From Psococerastis gibbosa (Eukaryota; Arthropoda; Insecta; Psocodea; Psocidae), in NCBI GenBank assembly GCA_963971405.1, contig OZ020485.1, forward strand, positions 9,052,001-9,116,000: DNA of 64,000 nt, written 5' to 3'. The position numbers and the translations under genes are program-made. This document shows, piece after piece, positions 38,601 to 48,199 of the stretch; the first letter of the stretch is position 1, and every line of letters starts with the position of its first letter. The notes beneath the pieces were generated by a model. That model saw only the letters and a program-made list of their open reading frames with translations, had not been told where the DNA came from and ran no database searches.

Positions 38601-41337
38601 GGGCACATTTTTTTTCTAAAAAAACGGATGCAGGTGACATTTCATTCCCAGCAGTCAGCAAGGTTGTAAAAGCAGTGTTATCAATGTCCCATGGAAATGC
38701 TAATGTTGAGCGTGGGTTCAGCGATTCTGCCCGATACTTGACTGACGACAAAGCAAGCATGTGTGAAAGGTCGCTAAACGCTGCCATGACTGTGAAGTCT
38801 GGATTACATAAATATTTTTATAAGCCAGAGCTCCTGCCTTGGAACAAAGAACTTAGTGACTTGGCTAGATTTGCGTGCAGCTCCTATAAATCATATCTTG
38901 AAGAACAAAAGAAAAAAGCAGAAGAGGAAGATAGAATGAAAAAAGAAATTGAGGAATCGAAGTTGGAAGAAGCACAGAAAAAATTAAGAATGAAGTTAGA
39001 AAAAGATACGATTGATGAGGAAGAGTCCAGGTTGAAAGAGCTAAAAGCTAACCAGGCGGCAAAGAGAAAAATTGAAAGCAAATTGCTGGATGAAGCCAAT
39101 AAAAAGTTGAAAAATGCAGTGCAAAGAAACGATATGGTTGAGGTTGCAATCGCAACAGCCCTATTAGAGGGTGCGAAAAAAATACACAAGGAAGCTGAAA
39201 ATGAAAGTAAAACAATTAATTCTGTGGAAAAGATTGTGGAGAAGAAGAAAAAATTAATAATTACAGATTTTTTCAAAAAGAAGTAATTTTATTTAAGAAA
39301 TTTCAATTAAATATTCCTACTTCTTAAATCTGTTACTGCCAAAAATTGTTGGCTTTCTGTAATTTGTAAGATTTGCGATGACGTGTGAAATATACTATAT
39401 TTCTTATTTCCATGAAGACGCTGATTTAATTCATTTTAGTTTTGGAATTGTTAAATTTTATACGCTCATGCTCAGTATACAATACTATAGTATGTTTATG
39501 CATTTTATAACAAAGTAGCTAAACATAGTTGTTCGAAATATCATTAAGGTAGAAAATAATATTAACATAGGCTACAATATGTATGTATTTATAATGATTT
39601 ACATTCGATGATTAAATTTTCTAATTTTTCGTTACTTTAAATAGTGGTCAGCAAAAGTCAGATTTTTCATGTTTTTGGTCAGGAAAGTCAGATTTTTAGC
39701 TTGACATTTCCGGTTCCAGCCCTGTTAATAGAAGATTTGAGAAAGTCTTGTAGGCAGTATTAAGGAGTGTAATTCCTCTGTAGTTATTGCAGTCCAACTT
39801 GTCGCCTTTCTTGTAAATCGGTACTATAGTTCCTGTTTGCCATGCTTCCGGCATACATTCGTTTGCCCAGATCTTTGTAATAATGTCATGTAGTTCTTTT
39901 ACAACCTCTGACCCAGAGTATTTTAGTATTTCACTGGTGATGCCATCTTTGCCTGGTGCTTTATAGTTCTTCATCCTTTTTATGGCGTTTTCTACCTCTA
40001 TTAGTGTTGGTGGGGGTATAAGCATTTCCGCAGTTTGTGGTAGTGGTTCTTCTTCTGGTGTAGTGTCGCTCTCTTTGTTGAGTAGTTCTTTGAAGTACTC
40101 GGTCCATCGTTCCATAATACTCTCCTCTTCGCCAAGTAGTTTCCCATTCTTATCTTTGCAACCGCTTAGTCTCGCCTTGTATTCTTTCCTGAACCAGTCT
40201 GTGTCTTTATAAAATTTCCTGGTCTGATTTTGCTGCCTTTTGTTTTCTATTTCTTCTAGTTTTTTGTTAATCATTTCTTTCTTCTTTCTGCGGCATACTC
40301 GGTTTGCTTCTCTTCTGAGTTCATCATATTCTTCCTGGGCCGACCTGGTGTTTCTTTGTAATTTCCTCTTTCTGGCTTCATTCTTCCGTTGTATTATTTG
40401 TACACATTCATCATCAAACCACTCATTTCTTACGCGCTCTTTCTCTCCAATAATGTCTCTAGTCACTGTTGTCAATGCTTCTCTAAGTTGTTCCCATTTA
40501 TGGTTTATATCATTTACATTCTCGTCTTCTGCTCTTTCTTCTCTTTGTTCTTGCAGCTTATTTCGTATCTCACGTTGAAAATTATCTTTTACATCTTGTA
40601 CTTTAAATAACTCTTGGTTCCACACCGTACGTTCTTTTGGCTTTATTTTTTGGGCGTTGGACAGTCTCATCACTGCTTTAACTAGGAAATGGTCGGAATC
40701 ACAATTAGGTCCTCGGCAGGTCTTCACATCTATTACCGACGATGCGTGTCTAGCTGATACTAGGATGTGGTCTATTTGATTCGTCTCTCACTGGAACTAC
40801 AGAGACGAAGGCTTTACCTGGACAGGTTAAAAATTATCATAGAATTTTCATCGTATTGCCCTCACAGTCTAGCATTGTCATTCAAACCTCCCGTATGCAA
40901 TATCCTTTGCAGTAGTAAGTAACTAAGTAATTAATGTATTACAATTTACATATTTTACATTTAAAATGCCAACCCCTGCACTAAGTACTCTATGTAGAGA
41001 TTTGTATTGCAGGGGTAAAGTATATTCGACCTCATGAAAAGCTTGCTCTTTTATCAATGATTTCGTTGTAGTCAACTCTTATCTCATTTCCATTGCCGGC
41101 CATAAAAACAGCTGCGCTTAGTTGTTCAAATAAACGTATTATTGCATTTTCCTCAACAATGACAATTTATACTGGCTAGATTTCGCTAGTCTCTTTGTAA
41201 ATTCTTTATTGGACGCCGCCTATCCCACCTTGGTGGATCGTGGACAAAGATTGATTGATTGATTGATATGCTTTGCAAAACGTAGCGATGACGGCTTCAA
41301 AATAAGAAAATTTTTTGCTTTCTTTCAGTAATTCCCG

Positions 41338-41374
<37 letters not shown>

Positions 41375-43828
41375 GAAAGTTGACGCTTCGGACTCTTTGA
41401 ACAGCATAACTATTGGGATCACAGCAGTGTACCCCAATCATTCATACTATGGCCATTGCCAATTGCCAATCTACTGTTGAAAAACAACAGCTTTACCTTT
41501 TTCTTTTTCCATTGTAGCCATAGGGCCTGGTGAATGATTGGTGCAAAACCACATAGTCTACTTCAGAAGATTTCTATGAGTTGGCGTGTCTTATAGCATG
41601 TCGTTTTAATACCTCTATTATTGGTTAACCTGATCTTGCATTAAACAGCGATTTCCGTTGCTGTCGGAACAAGATTAAATCTAAATTGTGGCATACAGAT
41701 TTTTTAGTGTCACGAGCCTATGACTCGTACCATCTGTCCATGGTGAAGTCATTCGACTGTTGCATTGCGTCAATGGTAAGCTTGTCTCAGCTTGTCCCTT
41801 ATCGCTGGTAGCTGGTTTATGTTGTGACATCCATGCGGAAACAATACAAATAATGGCCGAAAAATCCGTGGGGTTGTTGGAGGACCATTAGTTGTCATAG
41901 GTCCATTATAAGTGAAGGCATCGCTGCCACATGTTTCTGCCAACCAGCCAGCCGGCTGTAACTTGAAGAAGAAGGTCTATAAAAAGTATTTCAGGACATT
42001 ATCATTTATTTATTTATTTATCTTATAGTAAACTGCTTGTTCTGACAATTTTCATGTTACAGGTCAGTGTTCCTACAAAACCACGTAGACAGCACGTTAT
42101 TCTTTACCGACATCCCTGGAATTAAAAGCCCTTTATCTACGCCGACCCTTCTCCGTACTGTTACGCAAACGAACAATGACGTGTTCGTAATGCCGGAGGA
42201 GCCGATACCGATACCGATCTCAGTCAAATCAGAACCCATCGAGCCCGAGAAGGAAAATGTGGGCGCCACCGGTGAAGTGAAACCGGACGTTTGCAACAGC
42301 GCAATGCTTCCGTCCCTGCTTCCCATCAACGATCTCGGGCCCCACGGTATGCCACTAGGAGGGCTAGATGTCAAGAGGGAGCCCTCCAGCCCGGAGGCGG
42401 ATAGATCTCATGATGAATATTCATATCTGGACTCGAAACTGATCGAGTCTTACAGTAAACTTAATAGGAACTATTATATACCCCAGAACTATGGTTTTTA
42501 TTGCTCTGATACGCCTACGCAACCTCAACATATATACCCTGATCAACCACCTCCTCGAGGAAAACCAGCCAATTACCAAAAGCCACAGACATACCGGAAG
42601 AACTCAACGGCAAAGCGAGCGAGCGACAAGTCTGAGGATGAAGCTCCAAAGAAGTCGAAGAAGGAGCTTGACGAAGAGAGGCCGCGACGGCCAATGAATG
42701 CCTTTATGTTGTTTGCGAAGCATCAGCGACCTTTGCTCATTCAGCAACACCCGGGAAAAGATAACCGGTAGGTCGTACTAACTTCTCAGTTTTTTCAATG
42801 ATACTTAGGGTATTCACAATATTACAATAGTATTAAATGGTTATCCCTGGTTAAGTGTGTTAAGTTCAGCTAATGCATTGCAGTAATATATGGTATAACA
42901 CTGACATTAAATTAACTTAGGTCAATGATCACTTCCGCGTTATAACCGAAATTAGAGGTATAGAAAAAACTGGACTTGGTGAGATTCGAACCCACGATCT
43001 ACCCCTAACTGGGGCGGGTTACCTCTTCAACCAAAGTTAATTTAAAGTCAGTGTTATATATTATGGGCCTATACCATATACCTTTATTCAAAGCATTGCC
43101 TTTATGCCATAAAGTAAGCTCTTAGACCTGTTCGGTTAGATAGTTGTGTAGCTGTGCTAACCTGTCTAGCAATACGAATCATGTCAATTTGAGCATAAGT
43201 AGAGGATTTGGAGAAGGCTGGTCTTGTCGGGCCCCGGTTAGGCGTAGATCGTGGGCTCTAATCCCGCCAAGTCCAGTTTTTTCATATCCTCTTATTTTGG
43301 TTAAGTTCAGTTCAGTTAAACCTCGTGGAAACTCAAAACTATGGTAACCAGCGTGTCAGTTAAACGCGCTTCAGGGTTGGCTAAGCCCTTAACCGGCGCT
43401 GCGTTCGATATTTTAATGGAATGCATTCGATGAGCCGACGCCATATTTGTTTTTATACAGTATATATAGTGAGTGTCTCCAAATTGACTTCGTGGACCTT
43501 GAACATACTTCTAAGTATAAAATTGAAAAAACGCAAATGTTCCACAATAAATTTTATTAAATGTGACCGGTTTCGGTAAGATACCATGATCAGACATTAA
43601 GGCTGGATTGACTCTTGTTTCAGGGCCATAAGCGTAGTCCTTGGGACGACGTGGAGGGAGCTGGACGCTAGTGAGCGAGCCGAATATGTGCGACGTGCAG
43701 CCGCCATGGCGGTGGAGCACAAGCGGCGTCACCCAGACTGCTGGAAGAGGAGACGAAGAGAGGTCCGCGTTAACAGCAACGCGGCGGCTCCACCCATCGC
43801 CGCTACGAACCTTGCGACAACTAGTTGA
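29685..43828 (+). CDS. HBP1: HBP1-like HMG-box transcriptional repressor (4 coding exons)
   Basis: Exons 29685-29902, 33610-33945, 42063-42767 and 43624-43828 join in phase (2,2,2) into 487 aa. In vertebrates HBP1 represses cell-cycle and Wnt targets by binding DNA. The HMG box is split by the last intron: RPRRPMNAFMLFAKHQRP then PGKDNR in exon 3, AISVVLGTTWREL and HPDCWKRRR in exon 4; this PGKDNRAISV...PDCWKR pattern is specific to HBP1. Near the N-terminus FATSPRSPLVQ matches the TSPQSPL motif of HBP1. The middle is Ser/Pro-rich with SP motifs, two sumoylation-like VKSEP/VKREP sites and a Lys-rich stretch before the box. No AXH domain is visible, unlike vertebrate HBP1. The first exon follows an acceptor and is open upstream of the ATG, so more 5' coding sequence is possible. 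Confidence 0.9.
30340..30386. repeat. GCGGGCCTACTA MITE, half copy
   Basis: CCAGGAATAAGTTAATACTA followed by AGTAGGCCCGC matches one end of the 14293-14448 element. HBP1 intron 1. Confidence 0.55.
30651..32441 (+). mobile_element. Tc1-like transposon, degenerate, TA-flanked
   Basis: Ends CAGTGGCGGAGAA and TTCTCCGCCACTG are inverted and flanked by TA. The TIR homology extends about 95 bp (AGATCT...GGGCTAATATGAAAATTACAAGAAAA). Within is a broken transposase: KVIYKLRERGHSIRKIADMIG-like HTH near 31210, then NVLFGDETKINLFGSDG (31585-31635) with the first catalytic Asp of a DDE/D domain. Stops and frameshifts follow to about 32140. A SINE has inserted in the left TIR. HBP1 intron 1. Confidence 0.85.
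30751..30967 (+). mobile_element. tRNA-derived SINE, family 1, nested in the Tc1 element
   Basis: Pol III box A (TAGCGTAGTGGTA, about 30757) and a perfect box B (GGTTCGAGTCC, 30800-30810) lie in a tRNA-like head. A unique body with CTCCGCTAGGTTGGCTTAGTA follows, then a (ATT)n tail. It interrupts the Tc1 left TIR, and the right TIR shows the uninterrupted version. Flanks show an imperfect AGTTGG duplication. Another copy is at 63608-63790 in reverse. Confidence 0.8.
34244..35371 (-). pseudogene. LINE reverse transcriptase, C-terminal part
   Basis: 375 residues with VDFRQAFDSIWKDSLY (palm A), GVRQGDALSATLFNLAL (motif B), catalytic AYADDIVI (motif C), YLGAEVN, and a C-terminal RLRWLGHIVRM plus GRPRNRWKDEL. 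The frame is open from 35371 to its stop at 34244. Upstream, sequence between 35371 and 35478 continues the same protein (QCGFRPG) but with a one-base frame break. Dead because it is truncated and interrupted. Confidence 0.85.
35635..35779. repeat. 145-bp near-perfect palindromic MITE nested in the hAT
   Basis: GGGGTATTCGCGCTGGTCTG starts an inverted repeat of about 50 bp that is matched almost without mismatch at the right end. TA flanks both sides. The near identity of the arms means a recent insertion or strong arm conversion. Confidence 0.88.
36881..39286 (+). CDS. hAT transposase with BED finger and coiled-coil C-terminal tail
   Basis: An ORF of 801 aa from MGKCKVRDYW (an upstream ATG at 36851 would add 10 residues, but an acceptor-like TTTTCAG lies between). 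It begins with a BED-type finger (CLFC...H, SSKH). The RNase-H-like core follows: LSFDETTNS with the first Asp near residue 179, GMDGPNVN with the second near residue 245, and NANVERGFSDSARYL with the catalytic Glu near residue 608 inside the hAT dimerisation domain. Beyond about residue 666 is an extra tail of about 135 residues that is Lys/Glu-rich and predicted coiled coil, ending LIITDFFKKK, a PIP-box-like motif. The frame is uninterrupted, so the protein may be functional. It excises and reinserts the element by cut and paste in the nucleus. Confidence 0.92.
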   Translation, partial: GKCKVRDYWLTRIDANGMAINKWGKKQDDEHILCLFCKKSFSITSGFQTVERHADSSKHKEAVAPYLCPGQLRLSSSSVSSEAPVVPPSINAIQVTSPRDATTWAELQWVMKCVVQNWSASSCENLGALFASMFGGSAVGDFSISRTKFRYLLTEALGQFFKNELVKDLTNAYYTLSFDETTNSAGAKELQLMVTYYSGKQEAVVSHHLRTFFIASATSEILADKILEGINEANLPLSKLLMLGMDGPNVNKKTHRLLSEQILKIRGKPLINIGSCNIHVIHNAYEKGLLEIGEDASELIRKVYYFLNGWPLRLSDFREIQNQMGIKQHSFIKHVSSRWLTLETAASRMLEQWEAVLQYFLTFIPKKRNKLLPSKTYLEIVKLLKISDMRAQLLLICESAKLFTRFTGSFQSSSPMIHVLYHELVRLAKVLINKVCKPDAIKALGVCEKVLLPDNLISPVKLILGDEIVCEISKLNEMDSLRFLTKAQKHYVSACNHILKKSSINNTFVKACRALNPKERRTPASAKWVRSIASALPFEVDLNILHAEWQLLQDEADHVPIQKDGKYIPVDQYWAHFFSKKTDAGDISFPAVSKVVKAVLSMSHGNANVERGFSDSARYLTDDKASMCERSLNAAMTVKSGLHKYFYKPELLPWNKELSDLARFACSSYKSYLEEQKKKAEEEDRMKKEIEESKLEEAQKKLRMKLEKDTIDEEESRLKELKANQAAKRKIESKLLDEANKKLKNAVQRNDMVEVAIATALLEGAKKIHKEAENESKTINSVEKIVEKKKKLIITDFFKKK
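39725..40806 (-). pseudogene. LINE endonuclease end and RT N-terminal part
   Basis: Residues DSDHFLVKA are the C-terminal motif of the LINE endonuclease. Then come a long charged linker, WTEYFKELLN, KAPGKDGITSEILKYSG (RT finger), VPIYKKGDKLDCNNYRGITL and AYKTFSNLL, at which point the hAT TIR interrupts. It pairs with the 34244-35371 fragment on the other side of the insertion. Confidence 0.85.
41170..41270 (+). mobile_element. Solo LINE 3' end with (GATT)n tail
   Basis: TGGACGCCGCCTATCCCACC followed by GGTGGATCGTGGACAAA and four GATT units. The same microsatellite end as the LINE at 1-3270 suggests a related, heavily 5'-truncated copy. HBP1 intron 2. Confidence 0.5.
41340..41371. repeat. (ATT)n microsatellite
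   Basis: About ten uninterrupted ATT units in HBP1 intron 2. Confidence 0.9.
42890..43085 (-). mobile_element. tRNA-derived SINE, family 2, within an inverted-repeat frame
   Basis: Minus-strand box B GGTTCGAATCT follows GTAGATCGTGG and precedes CACCAAGTCCAGTTTTTT. On both sides are inverted copies of about 25 bp containing TATAACACTGAC and TTAATTT. HBP1 intron 3. Confidence 0.55.
43145..43295 (+). mobile_element. Second family-2 SINE copy, opposite orientation
   Basis: GGCGTAGATCGTGGGCTC, TAATCCCGCCAAGTCCAG and TTTTTTCATATCC match the copies at 42890-43085 and 51100-51215. Box B is mutated (GGGCTCTAATCC). HBP1 intron 3. Confidence 0.5.
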
Positions 43829-44007
43829 CGGCAAAAAGGCCGCAAAAAAAAGGGGCGGGAGTGATTGAGAGATTATACTTTTGGTAATAAGTACTCTGGG
43901 TTACAAGGCAAGTAATTGCTTTAGTAAGATGATTGGTGTCTATAAAGTGTCCATACTAATTAATTGATTAATTATGTATATATTTTAAAAGTTTATCATG
44001 TGGCCTG

Positions 44008-44328
44008 TTATTTCATCTCACTACAGCTTAGTTTTGATCGCTGTGGTAATTGCTCTAAAAGCATCGGACTGAAGCCATAGGTTGGAATTTCTATTTCTTC
44101 TTCTGAGGTCACAATCTCAACAATTGGTTGACGGCAACTCCCTACATATATCATCCTCCATCTCTCTTGGCCTTTTTCTTCAGTTCTTGATGACTTCGAG
44201 CTCCTGCGTCCTCCTTCAGTTGATCCATGAAATCCTTGTATTGGTTCCTTCCACTGTCCCACAATGATGGTGTGTACCAAATGCCTTACCCATTGCGCTC
44301 TTCTACGTTTTACGAGGTAATACCTCAA
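44008..44328 (-). mobile_element. LINE RT C-terminal fragment
   Basis: RRRAQWVRHLV and EEKGQERWRMIYVGSCRQP resemble the last residues of RTE/Jockey-like RTs. The same phrase (ESWRMIDYVELLPTNS) appears at 57365-57485. Intergenic, just 3' of HBP1. Confidence 0.5.
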
Positions 44329-45321
44329 TAGCCTCTAGCACTCTTTTATTGGTCAGGTGGTCCCTCCAGCTAATCAGAAGCATCCTTTTTTAACACCACA
44401 TTTCAAGTGCTTCTAGCCTCTTCAGGTTCTTCTCTGTTATAGTCCAGGTTGGACCTCATATACAGTTAATCAATTGCCTGCTTGTCATTATTAGCTTTAG
44501 TGGGATAAATTAATACTCCCCATGTCATTTTTGTATCCATTAATTGTGCTGTGTTGTTCATAATCACTGTATTTATTAATTCACCCCTGTTAGATGGTGT
44601 CTACATTATTTGAGTTCAGCATTATGTAGGTTATTAATTAATGTTAGGTGTTGACATAGTTAAGAATATTGACGTTGCTAAACGGGGCTGCTTCCAATCA
44701 GCCATGAAAATCGTAACGTAGTCTTATTTTCGTTGATTCTAGAGGATAGTTTATTTTATTTTTGACATAACCTGCTTACTTTTGGCTGTTTAGTGGCATT
44801 TTTTTTAGTGTTTTTCGGCTTCTGGAACCCATAATGTAGACTAAGAAAAATTACTTCATTTTCACCATGTGTTTGTTAATCTCTAGTTGTTGTCTGAAAT
44901 CATTTGTGTTTAAATAATAGATACGATTGTATAGATATCACGCTCATGTGACTCAATGACTCATAACAGTTTACAATATAAGTTAAAAGATATTATTTAA
45001 TATTGTAGTTCGTGGTCATGTTACACTTATTCATATGAGACAGTGGGCCACTACACTTAAATCCATAAATTATTCCACATCAGACTAACGATTTCTGTTG
45101 AACAGTCCGCATACCAGGCAACATTGGAACTGACAGACTGCTGTTTGCAGGTTGTCTGGACGCGACTTGTGTACCGTATTCAAATCCATTAGGAAGTTGT
45201 AGATTTTGTATGCAAATATGCCCTACTCTGATTGGCGGGACTATTCTCATTGAACCGCCCATGTTTAACTTTTAAGATGGGCCCATCACGTGGTACGCCA
45301 TTTTGCCGCTCACAAATATTA

Positions 45322-45823
45322 GGGGTCTTCACAGTGTTCGTGTTATCGAGTTATACCTAGTTAAGTGTGTTATATCAAGCTAAGTTAACACATCGATAAC
45401 CCGATAACCAGCTAACCAGCGTACTATCCTAAACCCACTTCCAAGTTGGTTAACGTGTTATTTACCTTGCTATAGCTCAGGTTTGACCGCCGCCATATTT
45501 GTTTTTTTCGATTGATTTGAAACACGAGTTTAAAATTTTGTAGTATTTAAATGTATTTGTGTAATCTATTATCACAAGCAATTACCGTAAATACTTAAAA
45601 TTATAATAACCAAAATGAACAAAAAATATAAACAAATGTGGCACTAGAATAGAGTTCTGCCACTTTCTTTAAAGCCGTGCCACGAACGTCTGACTACTAC
45701 CACGTTGTTTACTCTGTCGATATAGCATGATAACTCACTCCTGAGGTCCACTCACGATTGTGTGTTAAGTTGAATAGCACATCTAACTCGATAACTCGAT
45801 AACACGAACACTGTGAAGACCCC
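45322..45823. repeat. 502-bp MITE with about 34-bp TIRs, TA-flanked
   Basis: The left end GGGGTCTTCACAGTGTTCGT and its continuation GTTATCGAGTTAT are repeated inverted at the right end. TA flanks both. The interior is non-coding and contains further TTAACACATCGATAAC-like inverted blocks. Confidence 0.85.
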
Positions 45824-45999
45824 TATTGTAAAGAAAAATCAAATTTTTTTTCCGCTTTGTTGCTGTAAAATAAGGACGAGTAATGATTCAGAATAAAGTA
45901 AATAGTAGTTTGTTATGTGAATTATAGCCATTACTCTTAAATTATGATGACCAAGCCTCCAATCCAATATTTTTTTACAGTATTTTGATTTTTTTTTTA

Positions 46000-47900
46000 A
46001 ATATCGACCAGATAATCCAAGATCTAAACATTGAATGTTGTTCTTTGATCTTTTGTGCTTCTATTGATGCCTACTTCTTTACATTCCTACAATTTCTTCT
46101 TGTTTAAACATGAAAACCAAAGAGGCCCTATCCGCAATTTCAATACCATATTCTCTTGAATAAAAAGTAACAAGATGTGCCCCACTTTATGAGTTAAATA
46201 TGGTGGTTGAATCGCCAATTTCAGCGAGGCAAAGGTCTGCCATCATGGGAAATGTTATATGCTAGTTGTCTATAGACAATATACAATTTTGTTACGAAGA
46301 TACAATGGGGTTCTCGACATCGTCATATAACCTAATTGAATTACAAATAATAAGTATTAATGAATGTAAATGTGATGAAATAACTTATTTCCTCAGTATT
46401 TCCTCAAAATAGACATGAAACTATGTTTACAAGGTGAAGCAGTAGAATCCGGAATGATGTGGTCGATCTGAAAGCAGGAAACTGAAAGTGGAAGTTTACT
46501 ACTATTCCGTTTACAGATCAACTTAACTGGGAATAGGATTAAATTATTGTAAATAACCCCCCAAGTGTCACGTGACAGGATTGAAACCACTTAACTTGTC
46601 AGCTACACATTGATTTAATTGTTCTTCGGCTATATTTTCGATGAGTTTTTAATTTTTTCTCCTTTAGATTTAAACAAGTTATTTAAAATAATTAATATAT
46701 TCCAAAGGTCCACGCGTACAGTTTATTGTTAATTTGTATTGCCTTCAATTATAAATCAATGCAATCATATTTTTGTACTCAAATAATTTACTAATTTCAA
46801 TTTCACGGCATTTTGCTCTTTGTTTAATCAGTGTAATATAATTTTCCGGTTAAATACCAGAACATATGGCTGAATCCACATCATCATTAAAACCATTGAA
46901 TCAGAGCGTATTAATCAATAATTGATAAGTTAAATGATTATAATACTGTCACATGACACCTTGGGGTTCGTTTACACTAATTTAATCCTATTTCTGGCGT
47001 TAATCTGGAAACGGCAGGCCCACAATGAGATTCATTTGTGTAGTCAATTTGTAGATGGTAGCACCACTTGCTAAGATATCAAAGCGTTGATTTTTCCATA
47101 AGCCTCAATAATATTTTAAAATTATTTTATTTATGTATTATTTGAAAGTGATATTTTTCTATAAATCATGGAGAATATGTATATTATAAACTATATGCAG
47201 CGCAATAAGGTCCAGGCATATAAAAATAAAAATATTAAAAGAATTAATTAGATGCTAAGAACTTAGTTTTCACATACAAACGGTTGCCATTTTGAATAAT
47301 ATGGATGTCTTATTGTCGTCAGCGATCCTAGTGACCAAAACTGTCCCTACAGAACCTTATAGGTTGTCCCACTTTGGCGTTTTTAGTTTTACCTTATGCT
47401 TTATCAGTTAACTTTTTTGAGTCACATGAGTATCTTCTCATCATGTCTTGTAATCCAGAGGTGTAATTTGCTAATTGTAATCAATTTGTCTATGGACATG
47501 TAACATGTACATAATTATGTACTTGGCATGAAACAACTTAAATGTGTTCAGCGGCTACCACCGATCTCGTTCTCTAGAGCCACTGTCACTCCCAAGCTGT
47601 TGGACAATCCGAATATTGTATACTATATTATATATTATCAGTGCCATGACCATTGCGGAACTGGCCGCCAGACAATAATCCCACAACGTATGTGCTAGCA
47701 TTGAACGATTTGAGCCAAAGCGTTTTAAATTTTGGAAAATAACAAGGCGGATGTGTCAATCTAATTAAATTACTTAATTATCGTGTCAAAGCCCAAAACA
47801 TTGGAGTTCGGATAGCAGACCGGTGCCTGAAATCGGATGTAGTCTATTTTACATAGTATAGAATAATGTCAGCTGCGCATGAGCAAAACTTGAGTTTGAT
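46000..47900. other. Intergenic, no supported gene
   Basis: AT-rich sequence with one CAGTAGAATCCGG repeat fragment (46435-46475) and a degenerate GCAGGCCCAC-type MITE end near 46985-47025. No coding region recognised. Confidence 0.5.
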
Positions 47901-47949
47901 GAAGCCTGGTTGTTGGGCTGTGATTGATCTGAAAGTGTACTTTCATCAG

Positions 47950-48052
47950 TTGCAATCTTGGAAGTCTACGAAGATGAAACGCAAAGTTCGGGTGTACGCT
48001 TTGAAGTCGACAATGTCCCACCCAGGATTTTACGACCGACTCCGGGCGTGAA
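47950..48052 (+). other. Possible orphan exon
   Basis: After an acceptor-like TTTCATCAG, an open frame reads LEVYEDETQSSGVRFEVDN then VPPRILRPTPG. The composition looks protein-like and the frame stays open for 70 codons, but I recognise no family and see only a weak donor (GTGAAA). It could belong to an unseen gene or be chance. Confidence 0.2.
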
Positions 48053-48199
48053 AGGCTTAGTAATTACAAAACGTGAATTTCTTGGGCCACTCGCTAAGCC
48101 TCCTATGGCCAGCCATTGCAAAAACTTAGCAAGTGGCCCCAGGATACTAAATTTTTTTTGGCACGCTTGAATGTCCCGTCTCTCCTAAGTTATATAGAA

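Larger units (their letters stand above)
35479..39724 (+). mobile_element. Near-complete hAT transposon, 4,246 bp, 6-bp TSD
   Basis: TIRs CAGGGCTGGAAC and GTTCCAGCCCTG are perfect. Removing the element and one TTAATA (flanking both ends) restores an open LINE frame, which confirms the boundaries. Subterminal AAAGTCAG repeats occur several times within 120 bp of each end, as expected for transposase binding sites. It carries one long transposase ORF and a nested palindromic MITE in its 5' region. A 6-bp duplication rather than 8 suggests the hAT6-type subgroup. Confidence 0.93.
34223..40806 (-). mobile_element. 5'-truncated LINE with 13-bp TSD, split by a hAT
   Basis: GAAGGCTTTACCT occurs directly before (34210-34222) and directly after (40807-40819) the element, an exact target-site duplication. 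The LINE runs on the minus strand from the end of its endonuclease (ILVSARHASS, DSDHFLV at about 40780-40700) through RT to a stop at 34244, then an AAGAAGAAGAATAAG tail. A 4,246-bp hAT (35479-39724) interrupts it. Without the hAT it is about 2.3 kb. It lies antisense in HBP1 intron 2. Confidence 0.9.

Noticed and set aside
38884-39276. 130-codon minus-strand frame over the hAT
   Set aside because: Shadow of the Lys/Glu-rich coiled-coil tail of the transposase; Ser/Phe-rich antisense composition.
40240-40578. 112-codon + strand frame, hydrophobic, looks membrane-like
   Set aside because: Antisense of the charged LINE linker; the apparent transmembrane pattern is an artefact of reading Lys/Glu codons backwards.
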